Shown here: piece by piece, positions 11,645 to 21,057 of the stretch
How the letters are laid out: every line of letters starts with the position of its first letter
Position numbering within the stretch: position 1 is the first letter of the stretch
Source of the DNA: Hordeum vulgare subsp. vulgare
Lineage: Eukaryota; Streptophyta; Magnoliopsida; Poales; Poaceae
Assembly: GCF_904849725.1 (NCBI RefSeq)
Contig: NC_058518.1
Span: forward strand, 9,506,147 to 9,570,146
DNA length: 64,000 nt
Direction of reading: 5' to 3'
Translations under genes and position numbers: made by a program
The notes under the pieces: model-generated
Seen by the model: the letters and a program-made list of their open reading frames with translations, nothing else
Databases searched by the model: none
What the model was told of the DNA's origin: nothing

Positions 11645-12490
11645 TCACGTGTAGAAACGCTTCAGGAGATCTCCGTTCCATGCTCGCGGCTCGTCTATCT
11701 CCCTGTTGACGTTGTAGAGTCTGTATGCACCATTGTTCAGCACCTTTGAGATGATGAAGGGTCCCTCCCAGGCAGGAGCCAACTTGTGAGGTCTTTGCTG
11801 ATCCACTCGGAGCACCAGGTCGCCTGCTTGGAACGTACGACTCCTGACGTGTCGCGCGTGAAAACGCCGCAGATCTTGTTGATAAATGGTTGAGCGGGTC
11901 AGTGCCATCTCGCGCTCCTCCTCTAGAAGGTCCACTCCGTCTTGCCTTGCTTGTTCTGCTTCAGCTTCGGAGAAGAGTTCGACTCGTGGAGCATTGTGAA
12001 GTAAGTCACTCGGAAGGACTGCTTCCGCTCCGTAGACGAGGAAGAACGGTGATCGCCCTATAGATCTGTTCGGGGTTGTGCGAAGACCCCAAAGCACTGA
12101 AGGTAGCTCGGTGACCCATGCGCCAGCGACATGTCCCACCTCTCGTAGGAGTCGGGGCTTCAAACCTTGCAGAATAAGTCCGTTCGCCCGCTCTGCTTGT
12201 CCATTGGACTGAGGATGCGCCACGGAAGCAAAATCCACTTGGATACCTTGGCTTGTACAGAAACCTTTGAATCTGTCCGTGTCAAAGTTTGTCCCGTTGT
12301 CCGTGATTATGCTGTGAGGTGCACCGAATCTGGAGATGATGTCCCTGACAAACTTGACGGCTGTTGAGGCGTCGAGCTTCTTGATGGGCTTGGCTTCGAT
12401 CCATTTCGTGAACTTGTCGACTGCCACCAACAGATGTGTGTATCCCCCTTGGCCTGTCCTAAATGGACCGACTGTCGACCCTTCGCTGGG
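11645..12490 (-). pseudogene. Gypsy integrase (core and C-terminus)
   Basis: On the minus strand the frame starts abruptly inside the integrase, at GPFRTGQGGYTHLLVAVDKF near 12475. It includes KWIEAKPI, ITDNGTNF (second catalytic Asp) and NGQAERAN (catalytic Glu), then the GPFIISKVL / GAYRLYN C-terminal domain, and ends at a stop at 11645. The first catalytic Asp lies at DKFTKW. The zinc-binding N-terminus and all upstream pol domains are missing because of an internal deletion joining it to gag. The open frame appears to start in gag-derived sequence, so this is a fusion remnant. Confidence 0.9.
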
Positions 12491-13389
12491 CGATACGCCC
12501 TCTTGCGTCGGGCCTTGGGTCGTAAGTGTCGCCGACTGAACGCCGATCATCATGATGTCGGGGCCCATAGGGCCCACCCCGCGGAGGGGTGCGTGAACGG
12601 CGGCGATCTTCGTGATTTATGGAACGGCTGCCTCCCCTGTGCCGATGTTGGGAACCAGGGCTGTGAACTGACCGATGCGTATTCGCATGAACAGAACTAT
12701 TATGGATCCTGTTGTGCGACTGGGAGACTGCCGAATTCTGCTGCTGCGCCGTGCAACAGGGCTCGGATCTGCTCGATCCCTCTACCAGCCTCTGAGCCAG
12801 TCGGCTGGAGGGAATCGGCTATCTTGGCAGCCGCAGCCAAGTTGAGGAGGGGTGTGCGGAACAACTCCACGTTGCTCCGCCGAGTGTGCCGACTGGCAGA
12901 ACGGCGAGGTGGACGGCGCGCGCCGGACGTTTCGCCGATCTCGTGCTCGTTCCGGCCAGCTTGACGGGGATCTTCATGGGAGTTGGCCATGTGTACTTCT
13001 GCTACAGGCCCGCAACCCGCGTACTCGGAAGGAAACTCAGTCGGAACCGAGCCCGAGTGCTGGGACAGCGGGGCAACCACAATAGACTCTAGAACCGCCA
13101 CTTGCGAAGACGCGTTCTGGCGCGCCTGGGCGTGTTGCACCCAACGCTGGAGCCGCGGACGGCGAGACCGCTTGCTGCGGCGCGTGACGGCGGTGTAGGT
13201 CGACACCGGAGCCGACTGTTGGAGAAGAAGAATGCCGCGGGCGCCGGCACGGAAGTGTGTAGCCCCGCGACGGGGAAGCGCCTCGACGTCGAGAGGAGCA
13301 TCCCGAAGCCACGCCGAATCGTCGACGATGAAGGAGAGAGCGCCGAAGAAGATCTGGTGACCCATGCTCGAATCTCCACCGGACGACAT
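12491..13389 (-). pseudogene. Gypsy gag N-terminal portion
   Basis: The likely start is MSSGGDSSMGHQIFFGAL at 13389 on the minus strand, shortly after the primer-binding region. The product is rich in Arg, Ser and Ala, with MANSHEDPRQAGRNEHEIG and later LFRTPLLNLAAAAKIADSL, as in the N-terminal half of plant Gypsy gag. The frame closes at 12700, and frame-shifted gag-like Arg-rich linker continues to the deletion point near 12490. No zinc knuckle or capsid core remains. Confidence 0.65.
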
Positions 13390-13437
13390 GACGAAGGGAA
13401 GTAGTCGCAAACTCGCCGGAAGTTGCTTAGACGCCTG

Positions 13438-13456
13438 CCCCACGGTGGGCGCCAAC
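13438..13456 (-). promoter_or_regulatory. Primer-binding region of the Gypsy element
   Basis: Directly inside the right LTR, the minus strand reads GTTGGCGCCCACCGTGGG. The TGGCGCC core is usual at plant Gypsy primer-binding sites. Its position fixes the element's direction as minus. I do not assign the tRNA. Confidence 0.7.
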
Positions 13457-14014
13457 TGTCGTGGGTATAAGCCTGATAGTAGATGTGTAGGGTACGAAAA
13501 GGATGGGCAGAGCCTTAGCTACGGCGAGGTTGTATGAGTTCGGGCCCTTCTGCGGTGGAGGTAATAGCCCTAAGTCTCATTGCTCTGGGAGCTTGTTGTC
13601 GAGTGGGATATAGAATACAATGAGTTGCTAACCCCCGCACCAGTGGGGGAGGGTGGCTTATATAGAGTGCGCCACCCTCTACAACGGTTCCGTGCGCAGG
13701 AGTGGAGTAGTGGCGAATAAATGCCTACGTTACAGGTAACGTGCGTCTTAAATGCTTATAAAGGCGTGTGGAAACGTACGACCGTTTCCCTCCTGGGGGG
13801 TTACGATGTACAAAGTGGAATCCAGTCGGTCAGTTCGCCACGCTCCGAATGCTCGTCTTCGACTGGATGGTCGACGGTCTGTTACCGACTGGATGAAGGG
13901 AACTTCTTAGTTCAGTCGGAACTGACTAAGGACCATGTCCCTTATGAAGGGTAGTCCTTGGGTAGGACCTATAAGGGAGGCCTATGACCCTACCCTAGAA
14001 CTATAACCCCATCA
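13457..14014 (-). repeat. Gypsy LTR, right (5' LTR in element sense)
   Basis: 558 bp, matching 5538-6094 with few differences. It is followed by the GCTCC duplication at 14015-14019. Confidence 0.92.
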
Positions 14015-14689
14015 GCTCCCTCGTCCTCCCTTTCCTCCGTCTTCGATGGTGTCGAGTATGTCCTTGTTCGCATCGTATGCTCGCTCCCCCGCTCTAAGCA
14101 TTTTAGTAAACATCATGCAGGCACCCATCTGCTCCCTAGCCGCCATCTATGCCCAGACAAGCTACGACAAAGAATACTCAAAGAAAAGCGACGTCGCGTT
14201 TACGTTGACGATGTAGGGCACAATACTTATGGGGATTTCGAGCTGCTTGGCGTAGTAGTATTATGAAGGCTTGTAAGGTTTCGGCCATAGTGCCGCTGTC
14301 TGTATTGTGGGCACGCCCATCTGGCGGCGTCCTTGTCCGTGCATACCGCCTCGTCCGCCATGACCTCCACGCCCATGGGTACCACCAAGCCCACCAGAGC
14401 CAGCTGCTTCTTGAGCATCTCCTCCTTTGCAGTAATCACCTTGACGCGACAATCCCGTCGCATCGCCGAATTGATCTTCTGAGGGAGCGTGATGGATGGA
14501 TCTTCCGGCACCCCGATAGGTTTTCCGACGGTTCCATGCGTCGGTGACGGAAGGGAGCAAATCATGTTGGATGGCTTTCATGATCCGAACAACACGGTTC
14601 AAACGCATATGCAAGGTTTGCGCGTCGGTGTTAGAGTCATCAAATATCCATCCATCACCAATTAATTGCAAAATACAGTACGGCGCGTG
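14015..14689 (-). other. Continuation of the locus split by the Gypsy element
   Basis: This sequence was contiguous with 4855-5537 before the Gypsy insertion. Minus-strand frames include MAAREQMGACMMFTKMLR near 14150 and a Gly/Arg-rich frame at 14261-14500, but I cannot assign a domain. It may be an upstream exon or linker of the MYB/SANT-like relic, or unrelated sequence. Confidence 0.4.
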
Positions 14690-14782
14690 GCTTGGATCGT
14701 TTGCGTGTCCGCTACTCATCGCATTCAGAGAGACTCGATCCGAGTCGGGAACGAGTACATTCACAACTACCATCGATAAATA
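14690..14782 (+). repeat. Partial copy of the PNRC-like gene promoter
   Basis: It matches the 5' flank of the intact gene copies: GGCTTGGATCG, TTTGCGTGTCCGCTACTC, GACTCGATCCGAGTCGGGAA and ATCGATAAAT are shared with 19926-20000 and with minus-strand 30030-29920. It is cut by the left LTR of Copia A, immediately upstream of where its transcribed region should start. Confidence 0.8.
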
Positions 14783-15103
14783 TGTAGAAGTTAATCATGT
14801 TGTTTCTGTAGGATTTGGAAAGAAAGCCAAACCGAGTCCTAGTAGTATTAGGATTCCTAGTCCTAGTCTATTTCCATAGTCCCTTGTGGACGTGTATAAA
14901 AGACACCCTAGGGGTGTTGATTGTAACACCAGAAAAACGAAAAGCAATACAAAGCAAAGGCTCGACACGGGCCTTTAGCCATCAAATCCATCGATTAGTT
15001 TTATTCGTGTCGCTAGTTACGCAAGTTCCGTCAAGTAGCCGGCGGAAGCAAGAATCGCGTAGGCACGCCTGTACAACTGCATACGCACGTTCAAAAGCCA
15101 ACA
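14783..15103 (+). repeat. Copia A 5' LTR
   Basis: 321 bp, TG...CA. A clear TATA box, TATAAAAG, lies at 14895-14902 and is repeated in the 3' LTR, so transcription probably begins just downstream of it. Confidence 0.92.
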
Positions 15104-15105
15104 AT

Positions 15106-15118
15106 TGGTATCAGAGCC
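15106..15118 (+). promoter_or_regulatory. Primer-binding site, tRNA-iMet type
   Basis: TGGTATCAGAGCC lies three bases inside the 5' LTR. It is the standard sequence complementary to the 3' end of initiator tRNA-Met used by plant Copia elements. Confidence 0.92.
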
Positions 15119-15135
15119 TCAACGATCTACGATCT

Positions 15136-18100
15136 ATGATGACGGACAGCGACGCTGAGTCAGTCAAGTCCGGCAGCGGTGGTGCCAAGGCGAACAAGAA
15201 CGGCGACAAGGTGAAGAAGGGCGTCAAGTCAGCAACCAGTGGTGGAGGAACGAGCGGCGCCAACGTCCAGGCGCATCGCAACATCCCCATCCAGTACCCG
15301 ATGCTCACCGACGCCAACTACGGCGTGTGGGCGGTGAAGATGAAGATTATTCTCCGAACCCTTTGAGTGTGGCAGGCAATCACGGACTACGACGTCGATG
15401 ACGAGTCCGATGAAGGTGCCATGGCCGCCATAGCCCAGTCTGTGCCGGATTCCGTGCTGATGACATTGGCGGAGTTCGAGACGGCAAGAGAGGCGTGGAA
15501 CGCACTCAAGGAGATGAGGATCGGAGAAGATCGCGTCACCAAGGCAAGGGCACAAGTGCTGAAGCGCCAATTTCACAAGTTGCAGATGGAGGAAACTGAA
15601 TCGGTGAACGACTATGCCATGCGTCTTACTACTCTGGTGGGAGAGATCCGCGCGCTTGGTTCAAAGCTCGAGGAGACCGAGATCGTGGAGAAGTTTTTCA
15701 GTTCAGTGACTGATAAATTCACGTACATCATCGGCACGCTCGAGCAGCTTTACGACATCGACGACATGACCATAACGGAGGCGATCGGACGCCTGCGGAC
15801 GTGGGAAGAGAATGCTCGTGGCTGTCGAAAAGGCAAAGGAGGAGGTAGTGACCAACTCATGTACTCGCGTACAGATTGGGAGTCCCCAAGTAGCAAAGGA
15901 AGGCGTGATGGCAACGAAGGCTCAAGCAACGCAACGCGCGGCGGACAAACCAGAGAAGGCAAAGGAAAAGGCCAACCACAAGGTCGTGGTAAGACAGACC
16001 GATCTAAAGGGCGGAAGCAACGGAACTTGGATATGTCCGAGGTCAAGTGCTATAACTGCAACGAGATGGGTCACTTTGCAAAGAATTGTCCGGAGCCTGA
16101 CAAGCGGGAGATCAAGGCAAATTTGGCAAAGGAGGAAGACGAAGGTCCAGGTCTTCTGATGGCCGAAGTTTGTGATCTCGCTGAAACAGTGGTTCTGAAA
16201 CCAAGCCGGAAGGTGCTACTTCATGAGAAGAATGTGACACCTAAGTTATCCGGGGATCACAACGTGTCGTGGTATCTCGACACGGGTGCCAGTAACCACA
16301 TGACGGGATGCAAGGAGAAATTTGTCGAGCTGGAATATGATGTTGAAGGCTCGGTCAAGTTTGGTGATGGTTCAAATGTGGAGATTTGTGGGCAAGGATC
16401 TGTCCTCTTCGAGGGTCTCACAGGCGAACATCGCATACTCACCGGAGTGTACTACATCCCACGGCTTCGCAACAACATCATCTCTATCGGGAAACTTGAC
16501 GAGAATGGATGCAAGGTGGATATCGAGAACGGAGTGATGACGATCTTCGACAACCTCCGGAACGTGCTAACTCGTGTTAGTCGCACACGGAACAGGCTCT
16601 ATATCCTCAACCTTGATCAATCTCAACCGGAGTGTTGGCTCGCCAAGAGTGATGATGATTCGTGGTTATGGCATGCTAGATTTGGACATGTTAACTTCTA
16701 CGCCTTGAAGAAGATGTCAAAGATGGAGATGGTATCAGGGATGCCAGTTATCGACCATGTTGATCGAGTATGTGACGGGTGCTTGGTTGGAAAACAGCAC
16801 CGCAGGCCGTTCCCTTCTCAGTCTACCTATCGTGCAAGTGATGCACTCGAGCTGCTCCATGGTGATCTATGTGGCCCTATCACCCCGGCAACTCACGGAG
16901 GAAAGAAGTACTTCTTCCTTTTGGTAGATGATTACTCGAGATATATGTGGGTCGTTCTCCTACGGTCTAAAGATGAGGCGTTTGAAGCATTCAAGAAGCT
17001 GAAGGCTGCAACAGAGATGGAACACAAGCTGAAGGTTCGCGTTCTACGGACAGATCGCGGCGGAGAGTTTACGTCGAATGAGTTCAACGACTACTGCAAG
17101 AAGATTGGCATAAAGAGGTTCCTCACGGCACCTTACACGCCGCAGCAGAATGGGGTCGTTGAAAGGCGCAATCGAACCGTTGTTGACATGGCAAGGAGTT
17201 TACTCAAGAGCAAGAACCTGCCAGGGATTTTTTGGGGAGAAGCTGTCTCGACGGCGGTCTATCTTCTCAACCGGGCTCCAACGAAGGCGGTGATCGGCAA
17301 GACTCCGTATGAAGTAATTTACGGACGTAAGCCGAATGTGTCTCATCTACGGACATTCGGGTGCGTGGCACATGTGAAGACGGCGGAGCCGCACCTCTCA
17401 AAGCTTGCCGATCGTAGCACCAAGATGGTGTTCATCGGATACGAGAGCAGTTCTGGCACCAAGGCATACCGTTTCTACGATCCACAAACCAAGCGTCTAT
17501 GGATTTCACGCGACGTCGTGTTTGAAGAAAACCAAGCGTGGAATTGGAGCGCCGCAGCCGACGATGCTCCAAACAGTAACATATTTGCAGTTGAATTTCC
17601 AACTGATGATGATGCAGGGGAGGATGTCCAGGTGATTGGCAAGACACCCAACCAAGGTGACCACAATGGTAGTGATCATCATGGTGCCGACACCGACGAC
17701 GACGCGCATAGGTCGCAAGGAGATAGCGACAACGCCGCGCACGACACAGGCGGAGATCTCGACGACAACATCGACAACGAGGCGCATAGTGACGACGACA
17801 ATCAAGATGATGGTCACGGTCACGACGACTACGCCGACGACACGGATGTCGATGACACACCAAGGTCTCAGCCGTCTTCCTCAAGTGCATCAACACCGAC
17901 ACAATTTGTGTCGCCTCCTTCGCAAGCCACAACGGACTCCTCAGGGCCTCGTCGCTACAAGACCCTCAAGAAAGTCTACAAGTACACAAAGCCAGTTACG
18001 CTCGAGTACTCCGGACTATGTCTGTTCGGAGTTGAGGAGCCAGCGAACTTCGTAGAGGCGAGAAAAAGTCCTAGCTGGACGCACGCCATGGATGAGGAGA

Positions 18101-19689
18101 TGAAGGCAATTGAGAGCAATGGCACGTGGACTTTGGTAACCCGACCTCCAAACCAAAAGACGATAGGTTTGAAGTGGGTTTACAAGTTAAAGAAGGACAC
18201 GGAGGGTGCCATTGTGAAGTACAAGGCAAGACTCGTTGCAAAGGGCTACGTTCAACGTCAAGGAGTTGACTATGATGAGGTGTTTGCACCGGTTGCTCGA
18301 ATCGAGACGGTGAGAGTGCTCCTAGCTTTGGCAGCACAAGAGGATTGGAAGGTTCATCATATGGATGTTAAATCCGCTTTCCTCAACGGCGATCTCACAG
18401 AAGAAGTGTACGTGGAACAACCCCTCGGCTACGAGAAGAAAGGCAAAGAAGGGAAAGTTTACAAGCTCAAGAAGGCACTTTACGGGTTAAAGCAAGCGCC
18501 AAGAGCTTGGAACTCAAAGTTAGACCGAAGTCTGGTCTCGCTCGGGTTCAAGAGATGCCCCCTCGAGCACGCAGTCTATACAAAGAACTCCAAAGGCTCA
18601 AACCTGCTAGTTGGAGTTTATGTCTACGATCTGATTATCACCGGAGATAGCGTACAAGAAATTGAACGTTTCAAGGCGCAAATGAAGAACAAGTTTAGCA
18701 TGAGTGATCTGGGATTACTCAGCTATTACTTGGGCATCGAAGTGAAGCAAAGCTCCGGAGAGATTTCCCTATGTCAATCGGCTTATGCGGTCAAGTTATT
18801 GGAAAAGTGTGGCATGTCAGATTGCTACGCGGCACAAGTTCCAATGGACCAACGTCACAAGTTGAGCAAGCGTAGCTCAAATCCGCCGGTGGACACCACA
18901 ATGTATCGAAGCGTTGTGGGTAGCCTAAGATACTTGGTGCATACCCGACCTGACTTGGCTTATTTAGTCGGGATCGTGAGTCGTTTCATGGAGAATCCGA
19001 CAACCGAACACATGAGCGCGGTCAATCAAATTCTACGCTATGTGAAAGGCACCATTAATCTTGGTTGCACGTACAGAAAGAAAAAGGAAGGATTGATCCT
19101 TCGTGGATATTCAGATAGTGACATGGCAGGTGATGTTGATGACCGAAAGAGCACAACGGGCATGGTTTTCTACCCTGGCCCGAATCCGATTAGCTGGAAT
19201 TCTCAGAAGCAAAAGGTGGTGGCACTGTCTTCATGCGAGGCAGAATACATAGCGGCAAGCACGGCGGCTTGTCAAGCAGTGTGGCTGAGAAGACTCCTAG
19301 CTATTCTTGCAAAGCGGGAGGTGAAGAAGGTGTCACTGAAGATCGATAACCAAGCTGCAATCTCGTTGTGCAAAAATCCGGTTCATCACGAAAGGAGCAA
19401 GCACATAGATACCCGGTTCCACCATATCCGGGAGTGCATTGAAGAAGGGTTGATCGAGGTTCAACATGTGAACACGAAAGACCAACTTGCCGATATTTTC
19501 ACCAAGTCCCTCGGTCGACAGAAGTTCATCGAGATGAGGAGGAAAGTCGAAGTGCAAGAAGTGAAGTCAAGCAACAAGATTAAGGAGGTGAATGTAGAAG
19601 TTAATCATGTTGTTTCTGTAGGATTTGGAAAGAAAGCCAAACCGAGTCCTAGTAGTATTAGGATTCCTAGTCCTAGTCTATTTCCATAG
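15136..19689 (+). pseudogene. Copia A gag-pol polyprotein
   Basis: A single frame of about 1,500 codons beginning MMTDSDAESVK. An in-frame TGA at 15364-15366 breaks it early in gag. Domains follow in order: gag; zinc knuckle CYNCNEMGHFAKNC near 16050; protease WYLDTGASNHM near 16270; integrase zinc finger and core, with DDYSRYMWV, DRGGEF and NGVVERRNRT; a long Asp/His-rich linker at 17590-17870; reverse transcriptase; and RNase H with SSCEAEY and DNQAAIS. The RT active site reads YVYD instead of YVDD (18619-18630), so an essential aspartate is lost. The frame runs on into the 3' LTR and stops at 19689. It looks young but inactive for two independent reasons. Confidence 0.93.
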
Positions 19690-19913
19690 TCCCTTGTGGA
19701 CGTGTATAAAAGACACCCTAGGGGTGTTGATTGTAACACCAGAAAAACGAAAAGCAATACAAAGCAAAGGCTCGACACGGGCCTTTAGCCATCAAATCCA
19801 TCGATCAGTTTTATTCGTGTCGCTAGTTACGCAAGTTCCGTCAAATAGCCGGCGGAAGCAAGAATCGCGTAGGCACGCCTGTACAGCTGCATACGCACGT
19901 TCAAAAGCCAACA
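19593..19913 (+). repeat. Copia A 3' LTR
   Basis: 321 bp, preceded by a purine tract (AAGGAGGTGAA). It differs from the 5' LTR by three transitions. Confidence 0.92.
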
Positions 19914-19925
19914 TTCACAGCATTC

Positions 19926-20112
19926 ATGTGTTTCATCGCATTCAGAGAGACTCGATCCGAGTCGGGAACGAGTACATTCACAGCTACCATCGATAAATAT
20001 GTGCCGCATGCCATTGCTTGGCCATCGTCTCCATCAAACAAATTAAGCGATCTATCGATCGACGACATCTCCCTCTCCGGCGTCGCGTCTGATCCAGGAG
20101 GAACAGCTAGCA
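19926..20112 (+). promoter_or_regulatory. Promoter and 5' UTR of PNRC-like gene copy A
   Basis: This is the sequence shared by all 5'-complete copies: CGCATTCAGAGAGACTCGAT, then CGAGTCGGGAACGAG, then a TATA-like CGATAAATAT at 19991-20000, then GATCTATCGATCGACGACAT and AACAGCTAGCA just before the start codon. Conservation between copy A and copy B (minus 30030-29826) covers this whole stretch. The core promoter assignment is inferred from position. Confidence 0.55.
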
Positions 20113-20772
20113 ATGGCGGCAGAAGCTCTTCTCCCACCGCTGCTCCCGACGCCGCCGAGGAGCGAGATGCTGCCGCTGTTACCGACGCCGCACGGTGTCA
20201 TCCTCACCATGCTCGTCTCCGCCATGCCAGGCCGCGCCGACTTCGTCAACAGGTGGGACTGGAACAAGAAACGCGAAAATAATCCATGCTCGTCGTCTTC
20301 TTCGGGCAGCGGGAGCGCCTGCCGTGCCGACTCCGTCGAACGCTGGGACTCGCACAAGAAATACAAGGCACCCCGCACCTGCACCACCATGTCGTCGTCT
20401 TCGTCTTTTTCGAACGGCGCCGCCGGGAGCCCCGGACGCGCCGACTCCGTCGAACGCTGGGACAACAAGAAGAAACTGGAGACCTCGCCGCCCACGGATG
20501 GCGGCCGCCATGTGGGCAATAACAACAACAAGCGCCTGCCTAGCCCTAGCCGCGTCTCCTCGGCGGAGCGCTGGGATTTGCACAAGAAGCCTCGCCCGGA
20601 GCCGGAGCAGATGGAGAAGCAGCCACAGACGACGACTAACGTGGCAGCGACGATGACGACACCGCACAAGGCCGCGTTCGCCGGGCCCAGCTTCTACGCG
20701 GCGCCTGAGCCGAGCATGCTCCCCATGCCATCCTTCTTTCTGCTGGCACGTCCGCGTGCACTCTGTATCTAG
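20113..20772 (+). CDS. PNRC-like short protein, copy A
   Basis: An intact 219-codon frame, GC-rich at third positions like a grass gene. The N-terminus is Pro/Leu-rich (LLPPLLPTPPRSEMLPLLPT). Four repeats follow with core RWDxxKK: RADFVNRWDWNKK, RADSVERWDSHKK, RADSVERWDNKKK and SAERWDLHKK, separated by Ser-rich linkers. Near the end is GPSFYAAPEPSMLPMPSFF. This resembles the PNRC-type motif, whose short proline motif in animal proteins contacts decapping factors; that role here is inference. It ends LLARPRALCI, longer than copy B. There is no signal peptide, membrane segment or transposon domain. The start is chosen because the ATG and its upstream context are shared with copy B. It may be a real gene or a recently duplicated fragment. 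Confidence 0.65.
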   Translation: MAAEALLPPLLPTPPRSEMLPLLPTPHGVILTMLVSAMPGRADFVNRWDWNKKRENNPCSSSSSGSGSACRADSVERWDSHKKYKAPRTCTTMSSSSSFSNGAAGSPGRADSVERWDNKKKLETSPPTDGGRHVGNNNNKRLPSPSRVSSAERWDLHKKPRPEPEQMEKQPQTTTNVAATMTTPHKAAFAGPSFYAAPEPSMLPMPSFFLLARPRALCI

Positions 20773-21057
20773 TTTCTTCTTCATCTGAGGAGTAGGCGAG
20801 TAGTGGTAGGATGTGGAATTCAAATCCCATGACTTGTAATCCCTTCTATTTCATCTCAGCTACAGAAAAGCATCAAAGTCCACAGCATTTGGCCGATTCC
20901 AATGTAACCAAAATATAGGAAGGATGTTTGGTTTTCATGAGTTTGTCCCGGGTCATTTTTCTCCGAGATTCTTTACGGTACCACAGCATGCAGTCTCAAG
21001 TTATCTAAGATAAAAAACGCATGTACCGAATTAACGTACTGTCATTACCAAACAGTA
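20773..21057 (+). other. 3' flank of copy A
   Basis: The sequence after the stop codon (GTTTCTTCTTCATCTGAGGA, then TTCATCTCAGCTACAGAAAA and AAAATATAGGAAGGATGTTT) is shared in inverted orientation at 24850-25104, 25620-25980, 28890-29210 and 63170-63335. It is interrupted at 21057 by the Helitron and resumes at 22668. Confidence 0.8.

Larger units (their letters stand above)
5538..14014 (-). mobile_element. Gypsy (Tat-like) LTR retrotransposon, internally deleted
   Basis: An 8.48-kb element with two LTRs of about 557 bp, both bounded TG...CA, and a perfect 5-bp target duplication GCTCC. Coding direction is minus: the primer-binding region lies just inside the right LTR, gag follows, then the integrase. 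The rest of gag, protease, reverse transcriptase and RNase H are gone. Between integrase and the downstream LTR lie a 70-bp tandem array and a spliced gene in the opposite direction. That arrangement is known from the Tat lineage (Grande, RIRE2 type). The two LTRs differ at only a few positions by eye, so insertion looks fairly recent. It split the MYB-like relic. Confidence 0.9.
14783..19913 (+). mobile_element. Copia LTR retrotransposon A
   Basis: A 5.1-kb element with 321-bp LTRs (14783-15103 and 19593-19913) bounded TGTAGAAG...GCCAACA. It has an initiator-tRNA-Met type primer-binding site and one polyprotein frame. The LTRs differ at three positions by eye, pointing to a recent insertion. 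The flanks do not form a 5-bp duplication (AAATA on the left, TTCAC on the right), and both flanks carry the same gene promoter sequence. Confidence 0.92.

Noticed and set aside
20052..20823. Long Ala/Arg-rich minus-strand frames opposite the PNRC-like gene
   Set aside because: Shadow frames of GC-rich coding sequence. The plus frame has conserved motifs shared with copy B; the shadows do not.
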